A DNA stretch of 64,000 nt, taken from Cherax quadricarinatus. Taxonomy: Eukaryota; Arthropoda; Malacostraca; Decapoda; Parastacidae. The stretch spans positions 5,330,859 through 5,394,858 of the forward strand of contig NC_091374.1 of assembly GCF_038502225.1 (NCBI RefSeq). Reading direction: 5' to 3'. Positions 27,401-38,900 of the stretch are shown here, piece by piece. The translations under genes were made by a program, and so were the position numbers. The notes beneath the pieces are model-generated. The model saw nothing but the letters and a program-made list of their open reading frames with translations, had not been told where the DNA came from and made no database searches. The first letter of the stretch is position 1. Every line of letters starts with the position of its first letter.

Positions 27401-30400
27401 CAATCCCTTTGGTCTCTTCTCATTGTTGGTTGGGAGTCACCTTAGATGTACCATTCTTGACATGGAAGAAACACACAGCGGCCCTCCACCTCTCGTGTGC
27501 ACGTCACATTGCACTTATGCGCCGGATCTCTGGCACCAAGTGGGGGGCGGATCGAGACCTTCTCTATAAGTTCTATATAGCTATGGTTCGCAGCAAGCCC
27601 ACTTATGCGAGTGAGGTGTATGACTTGGCTTCTTCCTCCTCTCTTCATCGCTTAGACATTCTCCAGAATTCAGCCATCCATAATATGCTGGGGGCATTCC
27701 CCTCCACCCCTATCGCAGCCTTGGAGGTAGAGTCAGGGATAGTCCCTCTTTCGTTGGTGAGGACAGTGAGGAACTGTTTACGACTCCATCATATGGCCTC
27801 TCTGCCTTGTACTCACCCCTGTTGCCTCTCTTCACAGATGTGGGAGACAGCCTCTGTCCCCCCATGTATGGCTCAGCCTTCCTTTGTAGCCAGGGCCCAG
27901 CGTTCCCTGTCCTGCCTTACTCTTCCTGCACTTGTGATGACTCCCTCCCCTCTCCACTCTCCGGCACCCCCCCAGGCTGGACCTGACACGATACATTCAT
28001 CTGGATTAGCACTGCAGGAACAGGGAACCCCCTCAGTTAGTTGCATTTCTATTTGAAGAGTTTTGCTCTGTTACATATGGCTCTTCATTCTCAGTCTACA
28101 CGGATGGCTCGGCACGGTCCTCCCCCCTTCTACATCTGCGGCCTTCTTCGCTAATCTCTCCGTGTCAAACGTGGCGGTTGGACCCTGCTCATTCTGTTCT
28201 GGCAGGGGAGCTCTTTGCCATTCACCAGGCTCTGGCTTTTGTCCTAGATCACATTCCCCCACAACCATTGGTCCTCTTCTCTGATTCTCAATCTTCCCTG
28301 GCACTTTTGTGCTCTGCCCATCCACGATCACTGCGCGTCCTCGTTTGTCGGACATAATCTTTCCTCCTGCGCTTCTTGCGGAGCCCAGGTTGGAGCATCT
28401 CCCTTCAGTGGGTTCCCGCCCATGTTAGAATCTGGGGCAATGAAGTGACAGATCGGTCAGCCTCCCCCGCGCACACACTTCCTACTGTTACCCCTCTTGC
28501 CCTGGGCCACAGTGATTTCACAAGGGCTGTTTGGAAGGGAATCCGTCATCAGTGGCAAGAGGGCCTTGCACGCTCCCTCTCTTCTTCGGCATTGGGCTCT
28601 GTCCAAACTTTGAATGGCCCCTGCCCTTGGGCTCGCCATCCCAACCGCTCAGTGGATGTTGCACTGACTCGCCTTCGAGTCGGGCACTTGCGACTGGCGG
28701 CTCATCTATATCGCCTTCGGATGACGGACTCTCCATACTGCCCGTGGTGTCCCTCACAGCCTGAGATGGACTACTCTCCGTGCGGCCTTGCGCACACTTG
28801 GGGTGCACACTTTCACTCTACCTGTCCTCCTCAGCGGGGAGGGGTTTCGCCCTCTGGACCATCAGGAGATATTGGCTTGTACCTGCTCCTTTCTGCTGGC
28901 TTCAGGGCGTATCAGAGACATATGATACATAGTTATTAGTCAAGACATTCTTCCACTTTGGTTGATATTCCCCCTCCTAGCACTGGACGGCCGGGCTCGA
29001 TACGGCGTATGCTGTCGGTGGCCCTAAAACCCAACAAGAAGAAGAAGAGGCTCAATCCCCTTGTCTGTTCATCATGAGGCAAACTATACTCTCACTACCA
29101 GTCTTCCCAATTAATCTACTTTTTTGTAGCTACACAAGCAGAGCTATGCTTGTGGTATCTTGTCTTGATAAATGTTTTCAGAATTTTTATTTTTTTTTAT
29201 TTTAAGTGGTTTTTAATATTTTCCAGCTCACAGTTTATTCCATTCTTCAACCACTACTTGTAAAAAAAATTCCTAGTAACCCTTCTGCTCTACTTTTTTT
29301 TCTTACATCTGTAGTCTCTTATATCTGTTGAAGGTACTAGAAAATTTTTTGTATATTGTTTCATATCCCTTTATAAACGTGTATTCTATAGTCTAAGCAC
29401 TTATAAAGCTCCTCAGTAGTGTGATATTTTGTAAATGCAATTGAAAAGTACATTTTAAATTAAATAGTGCATGGAAAGGCCTTATTGGTAGGTGCTATTC
29501 AATTTTCGATGATCTTTTCAGTTGCATTTTAAAAAATAATTTCTATATAGAAGGCTTTATAAGAGAGTTTACTGTACGTACCTCATATCAGCTCGGCATC
29601 TTTAGTGTTTTCAGCTCAACCCCTAATAAATATGGTATTTAAAGTCACCATATGTTTAATAGTAACTGGGAAATAAAAATTTGTGGATGCCTTGACTTTC
29701 CATTGGATAATGAATATCATACATTATCATTGGAGCTACATTTTATTGCCATGTGTGAAGCAACGATTTACAAGTGTAATGACACTATAATCACCTTTGA
29801 ATTTTTCTGCATTTTCTCCCTTTCTACATTGCTTTGTACATGCTGAGGTGTTTCTTCTAAGGTTTTCAGCACTTTTCTAGGAATGAGTGTACATGAGGAG
29901 GTTCCAGAGGGAATGAGGCAAAAGATTTTTGCTGTGGTTAGTATCTGAATTATAAAATTTGACAGATTGTTGCTTCATCTGTGTTTTGTGTTTGCATTTA
30001 AAAAAAAAATATGAATTCATTTATTGGTATACTATCTTTGGTTTGTATTTACAGGTTATACAATCACATTGAACCTGCTTCTCATTTGAAAGTTGGGTGT
30101 GATTACTCCATGTTTAAGCAGGGTATAAAACCCATGTGGGAAGATGAGCATAATTGTCGAGGAGGTCGCTGGCTCATTAATCTCAACAAACAGCAGCGCG
30201 CTTCAGAGCTGGATAATTTTTGGATGGAGGTGGTGAGTACAGATATGGATAGTTATTACTTTCATTTGACAACACAAACACTGGACACCTGCTATAAACA
30301 CGGCTTTTTTTTCTTGGAGTTTGTTGTTCTTTTTTTAATGTTTATTATGGAAGAGGGTAAGGTACCTAGGGATTGACATTGGCAGAGACCATGCATAGTT

Positions 30401-33400
30401 CCTTTGTATAAAGGCAAAGAGGACAAAATAGAGTGTAAAAATTATAGGGAAATAAGTCTGTTGAGTATACCTGGTAACATTGCTAATCCGAATTTATTCT
30501 GACACTAATTACTGTAATTTATCCTATCTTCATTCTTAAAAAACTAAAGCTAATATGGTATTGACATTTTGCAAAATATCTGAAACTTCCCCTCCCCCCC
30601 CACACACACACACACACACACAAAAAAAAGTGAATGGTAGAGTTGTTATTGAAAGAATTAAGAATAAGATGGAGAGCAGGATAGCAGATAGATGAGGAGG
30701 CTTTAGGAAGGGTAAAGGGTGTGTAGACCAAGTGTTTACAGTGAAACATATAGGTAAACAGTATTTAGATAAGGGTAGACAGGTTTTTGTGGCATTTATG
30801 GATTTGGAAAAGGCATATGATAAGGGGGGGCAATGTGGCAGATGTTGCAAATTTATGGAATGGGAAGTAGGTTATTGAAAGTAGGAAAGAGCTTTTGTGA
30901 GGCTCAGGTTAGAGTATGTAGGAGAGAGGGAGATTTCCCAGCAAAAGTAGACCTTTGACAGGGATGTGTGATGTCACCGTGGTTGCTCTATACATTTATA
31001 GATGGAGTTGTAAGAGAAGTGAATGCTCGGGTGTTGGCAAGAGGTGTGGGGTTAAAAGATAAAGTATCTAGCACAAAGTGGGAGTTGTCACAATTGCTTT
31101 TTGCTGATGACACCGTGCTTTTGGGAAATTCTGAAGTTGCAGAGGTTGGTGGATGAGTTTGGTAGGGTATGTAAAAGAAGGAAATTAAAAGTGAATATAG
31201 GAAAGAGTAAGATGATGAGGATAACAAAAAAATTAGGTAATGAAAGATTGGGTATCACAGAGGGAAAGTGTATGGAGGTGAGCGTTTTCAGATATTTGGG
31301 AGTGGACGTGTCAGCAGATAGATCTATGAAAGACGAGATGAATCATAGAATTAACGAGGGGAAAAAGGTGAGTGGTTCACTGAGGAGTCTGTGGAGACAA
31401 AGAACTTTATCCATGGATGCAAAGAGGGGAATGTTTGAGAGTATAGTTATACCAATGGTTTTATGTGGGTGTGAAGCATGGGTGGTGAATGTTGCAACTA
31501 GGAGAAGGCAATATGTGGTGTGAATATAATGCAGAGAATCCGTAGTTTGGAGATTAGGAAGAGGTGTTTGATTACCAAAACTAATATCAGGAGGGCTGAG
31601 AAGGGGTTGTTGAGGTGGTTCAGACATGTAGAGAGGATGGAACAAATGACTTTTGAGAGTGCATAAATCTGTAGTAGAGGGAAGGTGGGGTAGGGGTTGG
31701 CCCAGGAAAGGTTGGAGAGTGAGTCAAGGAGGTTTTATGTGCGAGGGGCTTGGACTTCCAGCAAGCGTGTGTGAGCATGTTAGACAGGAGTGAATGGAGA
31801 CAAATGGTATTTGGGACCTGACAAGCTGTTGGAGTGTGAGCAGGGTACTATTTAGTGAAGGGATGCAAGGAAACTGGTTATTTTTATATAGCTGGACTTG
31901 AGTCCTGGAAATGGCAGTTTGGAGGGACATGTGTATCTTTATACGTACAGTGGAACCTCAAAAATCGAACTTAATCCGTTCCAGGAGCTAGTTCTAAATT
32001 CGAAAAGTCTGAAATTCGAAGCAATATTTCCCATAAGAAATAATGGAAATGCAATTAATCCATTCCAGAAACCCAAAAATATTCACACAAAAAATACATT
32101 TTATAGAGATTAATTACAGTTTTACATACAACAAATACTATAGTTTTTAATTATGTATAGTAATACATATAAAATAACATTTTTACTTACCTTTATTGAA
32201 GATTGGTGATGGCATCTGGAAGATAGGGAGGAGGAGAGAGGGAGTTGGGGTTAGTGTTTGGAAGGAGAATCCCCCTCCATGAGGACTTCAGGTAAAGCCC
32301 TCTCTGGGGTTACTTCCCTTCTGTCTTTTAATGCCACTAGGACCAGCTTGAGAGTCACTGGACCCCTGTCTCACAAAATAACTGGCCACAGTCCTCTGTT
32401 TCTGGTGCCTCTTTAACATTTCCCTAAAATGGGACATGGTTCTGTCACTGAACTTGTTGCAAAGATGGCTTGTTTCAGCTTGCTCAGGGTGGTACTTCTG
32501 CACAAACATTTGGACATCATTCTGCTTGGCACAAATCTCCTTAATCTTTGAAGAAGGCACCTCATCCACTCCCTATATTAACACCTTTCGCAACATCAGC
32601 TTCCTTGATTTATTCTTTCTTTGACAGGATAGAGCCGATGGTCGACTTGTTTTTCCCATACATCCTGGCAAGCTCAACAAGTCTCGCACCACTCTCATAC
32701 TTCTGTATTATATCCTTCTTCACATCTATGATGTTTCTCACTTTCTCTACCACAGGGGTACCACTAGCAAGTTTCTTTGGGCCCATGGCAACTTATTTCA
32801 CAGTCCCACAAGCACTAAACACAACGAAATAATCATAAAATGCGTGAATGAGAGCACAGGTTAGTGTTCACTCAAGCATAAACAAAGCTAGACTGCTCAC
32901 GGCGCCTGCGCGGGGACGCTGGCGGCAGACAGGTCCCGTACCCGGCGGTCAGAAAATAGGGGCGCGTTCGATAATAGGGACACGGTTTGTCCGAAAAAAT
33001 GGTCCTATTTTCAAAATGTTCGATATGTGATACTTTCGATTTTTGAGGTTCCACTGTATATGCTTCTAAACTGTTGTATTCTGAGCACCTCTGCAAAAAC
33101 TGATTATGTGTGAGTGAGGTGAAAGTGTTGAATGATGATGAAAGTATTTTCAGTTTGGGGATTTTCTTTCTTTTTGGGTCACCCTGCCTCGGTGGGAGAC
33201 AGCCGACTTAAAAAAAAAAAAAATAATGAAAAACCTAAGTAGGTGCATCATTAACCCTTTGACTGTCGCGGCCGTATATATACGTTTGCGAGGTACCGTG
33301 TTTGACGTATATATACTCATAAATTCTAGCGGCTTCAAATCAGGCAGGAGAAAGCTAGTAGGCCCACATGTGAGAGAATGGGTCTGTGTGGTCAGTGTGC

Positions 33401-35613
33401 ACCACATAAAAAAAATCCTGGAGCACGCAGTGCATAATGAGAAAAAAAAAACTCCGACCGTTTTTTTTAATTAAAATGCCGACTTTGTGGTCTATTTTCG
33501 TATAGTATTTGTGGTTGTATTCTCATTTTCTTGGTCTCATTTGATAGAATGGAAACTATATTATAGAAATGGAGGTGATTTTGATTAATTTTACTATAAA
33601 AAGAACCTGGAAATGGAGCAGAAAGTACAGGAAATGTTTGATTTTTGCCGATGTTCAAAAGTAAACAAATGATGTCATTGTCCAATAAATGTCCAAATAG
33701 CCATTCTAATACGCAGTCATGAATGGGTTGATGTAATTTTTACAATTATTACAGTATTGCAGTAGTCTGCATAACAGTAAATCTTCTATTTTTTGTTTGA
33801 ATAAAATTTCAAAATAAAAAGCAAGAGTAATATCACAGGGACCTGGAGACATGACTGATGAACAAAGAAAATGTTATTTTAGAGCCAGGAATGTCTGCAT
33901 TGTTCATTCTGGACCTTATTTTGAAATTGTCGTATTTTTTAATTTTCGTGAAATTGGCCAAATTGCAAATTTCTGACCATGTTATTGGGTAGTTGAAATC
34001 GGTAAATGGGCAGTTTCTTGTACTCAATCGATAGAAAAAATAGAGTTCTGAAGAAATAGTTATGAGTTTGGTTGACTGGAATAACGGAATTAGCCGAAAA
34101 TAGGGCTCAAAGTGGGCGAAATTGCCGATTTTTAAATATCGCCGAAGTCGCTAACTTCGCGAGAGCGTAATTCCGTCAGTTTTCCATCAAATTTCGTTTT
34201 TTTGGTGTCTTTACAATCGGGAAAAGATTCTCTATCATTTCATAAGAAAAAATAATTTTTTTTTTTTTCGAAAATTTTGCGACACCAGAAGCAACTTCAG
34301 GATTTGGCCCTTCGACAGTCAAAGGGTTAAATCAAAATAAATATTTAAACTAGTGTGGAAACTTGTTAGACTTCTAAGCATATACAGTGGGACCTCGGCT
34401 TTCATCTGCCCAGGTTTTCGTCGAATTCGGTTTTCTACGACTTTTTTTCGTCAAAGTTTTGCCCCAGTTTTCATTCATCACTTCGGTTGTCGTCGAGTTG
34501 ACAGTGGTCTGCCGTACCAATGTGTCCGCCTACCGGTACCCACACAGAGCATCCCACATGTTCTGAGTTAGTCTGGCTTTGTTTCTCGTTGAGTGAGCAT
34601 TACCCAGCACGTTCATCCTAAATATTTTGTAATACATTGTTTTTTGTTCTTGTTTGAGTACAACTGCTAAATAAGCCACCATGGGGTCAAAGAAAGTTCC
34701 GAGTGCCAGCCCTTTGATGAAGAAGGTGAGAAACGCACTAGAATTCAAGAAAGAACTCGTAGCAAAGTACGAAAGTGGAATAAATTGCAAAGTTTTGATG
34801 AGAAATATCACTACCACCCTCTACCTTTGTAGAGGGTGGTAGTGGTAGTGGTTGTGATAGTGGTAGAGATAATGTCAATAAAGGTAAAAGCGATGTTAAA
34901 TGTTCATTTATCCATTTCATTTGTCCTTTTTATTTATTTCTTATTGTTTTCTGTATGTAAAACTACAGTTATTCTCTATAAAATGTATTTTTTGTTAATA
35001 CATTTGGGTGTCTGGAACAGATTAATTGGATTTACATTATTTCTTATGAGAAATATTGCTTCAGTTTTCGTCGAATTTGGTTTTCATCAGATTTTCTGGA
35101 ACGAATTAATGGCGAAAACAGAGGTTCCACTGTAATGGGTTGTCTCAAAGCCATTTACTGTTTTGTACCTACATCATGTTCATTATTGATACTATATTAT
35201 CAGGTATACTTTTTTTATAGTTCAAACTATAAATCAGGAAGTACACTTTTTTTTTCTTAACTTAAAGTACAGTGGTACCCTGAGTTTTGGCCATAATTCG
35301 TTCCAGGAGGCTGTTCGAGTGCCGATACCAAACGAATTTATTCCCATAAGGAATTATGTAAATTAGATTAGTCCTTTTCAGACCCCCAAAAATACACTTA
35401 CAAAAGCACTTAAAATAATACCCTTACATAATTGTTCAAATTGGGAGCTGTACGAAACTCGGGGTACCACTGTACTTAGTGAGGGTAAATTAATAAAATG
35501 AACATGATCAAGTTAGGTATAAATTTTGTTTAGATTTGGTTAGGTTAAGTTTTTTTTATGTACTTATTGCAGGTTTGCCAGGTTTTATTAATTGCTTGAA
35601 CATGGTTGTTTGG

Positions 35614-35647
<34 letters not shown>

Positions 35648-35906
35648 CTCTCTCTAAGTAGAGCGGTTCATTTAAACATTGGACCATTTGAGACTGATAT
35701 TTCCAGCAATCAAAGAATTCACACATACCATCTAGCAAAAAACCTAAGAGAACCCTAAAATGCTGAAAGTTTTACATCTGCAAAATAGAACTTGACCCTT
35801 AAATGGTCCAAACGTATATATACGTTTTTTCAACATCTGAAAGTATGTAAAAAAATGTAATCTTTTTTGTTTTACATTTGAAAACGTGTAAAAAAACTTT
35901 TATCTA

Positions 35907-35941
<35 letters not shown>

Positions 35942-38900
35942 TTATTGAAAATATATAAAAAAAGTAGATCTACTTTTGTAGCACTACGAATTTGAACGTT
36001 GATCTGTTTGGACCATTTAAGGGTTAAAAAAGGCCTCTAATTCAGGTTGAAATATTAATTTTGGTTTTGTAGTTTTCCAAATAGGGGGCTTGTTACATTG
36101 ATCACTGCATAACTCCCACTTTAAATATGATTTTGTAGTTCTCACTAGTTGTAACATATTGCATGTCTTCCTTTTGGATCTTATAACAGAAGTCAACAAC
36201 TCTTTTTATGAAGAAATGCTACTATTTTTTTTCCCCCCTGCAACTGGTGTCTTGGTCTCTTGTTGATGGTGCAGAGTTATCATTTTTATATAGTCATTTT
36301 ATGATCCTGTATGTGGGTATCATACTATCTCATCCAACACAAATTCTCAGTGTTTCCAACACATTATTGTAAATGTCTATATAACTCAATAGTTTTTTAT
36401 GTATAATGTGCTATTATACCTGGAGTCTACCTGGAGGGTATTCCGGGGATCAATGCTCCCGCAGCCTGGTCCATGACCAGGCATACAGTACCCTCTCTCT
36501 TCTTATGTTCTCATAATTTGCATGGCAGTGTTTGGTGTTGAGGCTTGTATACATGGACATACTGCTGTGTTAATTATTGTTTCCCAGTGAGATATGGTGA
36601 CCCAAAGAAGGAAACACATTTACCATATCTCATTCATTAGTTGACATGCCAGAAATGTGGACATCACATTTCAAATTAACTCCAGACAGCAGCATCACCA
36701 CCATTCTTGTACTTCACATTTCTAGAACTAAGTCTGATCTCCAGAATCTCTTAGAAATGTTGCACTGCTCATGCTTCAAACAAAATACTGCTTAATTTTA
36801 ACAATACAGTGGACCCCCGGTTAACGATATTTTTTCACTCCAGAAGTATGTTCAGGTGCCAGTACTGACCGAATTTGTTCCCATAAGGAATATTGTGAAG
36901 TAGATTAGTCCATTTCAGACCCCCAAACATACACGTACAAACGCACTTACATAAATACACTTACATAATTGGTCGCATTCGGAGGTGATCGTTATGCGGG
37001 GGTCCACTGTACATATTAGAATTCTTATGCACTGTCACCATTCCTCCACCATCAGATTTTTGCTATATTATTCATTGTGATGTTAATAATTTAAAAAAAA
37101 ATTCAGCTGCTGTTGATGGTTGGTGAAGCATTCGAGGATCACAGTGATGAAGTTTGCGGTGCAGTTGTAAACGTACGTAGCAAAGGAGATAAAATAGGCG
37201 TGTGGACTGCAGATGCTAAGAAAAATGAGAGTATTCTTAAAATTGGGTAAGTTATCTTTTTTATTTTTTTAATAATCATTCTAAATGCTGTCTGTTAGTA
37301 CTATACGTGATTTTAAATTAAAACAAAGTAATGCATTCACTTTCTTGTGGTAGTCCCAACAGTAACATTGGATACTATAGAAATCTCTTTAATGTTAATT
37401 ATATATATTGTATATGCCATAGATCCCTTAAACTGTGTTCAAGGGTTAGCCACTACAAAGTTTTTTAAATAAATTTTACTTGTATGGTTGAAGAGTTTCA
37501 GAAATTTGATGTAACCCTTAAACATTCAAAGAAAAATATTGATGTTTACAATCTTTATATTGTGTTCAAGTACACTATCTTGAGCAGTTAAGCAGTGTTG
37601 TATTCCTAATATATCTATAGCTCACTTTGGTGTGTAATTTCTAACCATGCCTCCTTTTGTTGAAAAGCTAGTAAAGAGCCTATCCTTATCTACCTTCCTG
37701 TATATACCCTGTAACATTTTGTCTGATTGCATCCTCTCGTTCCTCACTCTTCCATTAACACAGGAATAATGCTCACATTCTTCATCTCAGCCACTTTGAG
37801 CAGTATATATTTATGTGAAGTGCTAAAACTGTTGGGATCATTCAGTGGAGGGTGGGTGCAGGTTTGATCCTTCATCCACCAAGCACAACACAAAACACTA
37901 CTTGCAAACCAGTCTTTCTATGGGTAATGCTGACCTCTCATACCCATTTTATGACTGTCCTTCCATTCATTGACATTATTTTGAGTCTGAAAACTGAAAA
38001 CCTATTAGTAGCGATTTGTCGTGCATATTGTCCTCGCACCTATGGTGTGTATAGTTTATCCTCATGACAGCTTTCTCAAATGTAAACTTTCTGTAATATT
38101 AGGAAAATTGCCATGTAGATGAATATAATGTGAAACACTAGTATCTTTCTTGAGGAGACATTGTGTCACCCAGTGTCTTTGTATTTGATTGATAAAGCCA
38201 CTGGTTGGCAAAATGTCTGAAGTAAAGATACCTAGGTATTGCACATGTGTCTTCATCTGTTAGTTTTTGTGTCATATTTATTTCAGTAAGCAGCAGCTTT
38301 TCTGTGACTTACTATTTTGCCAATCACAAACTTATCTCCTCATTGCTTCTTGTAAAAAAAAAAAAGTTATGCAAAATTGCCAGTTTCCATGGTATTAGAT
38401 TGTTGTCAAGCAATTAGTGACTACCTCTTAGTGTCAGCTTGCAGTTATAAGATTTCTGTTGTTCATCTGTGGCAGTTGGCTTTTTGATGTATGGTGCCTA
38501 ATAAATTAAAAAAAATTGTTATTGGATTTCATTGTTTTTTCTTGATGCTATGAGATCTTGGTTAATTAAAAAAAAAAAAATAGCACAGACTGGGTGAGGC
38601 TTAACCCTTGGCAAATGAGTCTTGAAACTCTCAGGCTAGTGCGGGCCCTAAAAAGATTCATCCAAATAGGTATATTTCTATACACAACATGGAGGTTAGC
38701 ATGGGCCCCACTGTGACCACAAATGCAAGTTTTGACATTACATTTTATTTCTCAAAACTCAAAAAACTGCTCTAAGGTGTTAAATGTTAGTTATAGCATT
38801 GTCTTGAGGTATCGTTATTTGTTAATCTCATGATTTTCTGTCGATCCTTGTGCCCCATAAACCAGTTTTACACCAACCTTCATGAGATAAAGAAATGACC

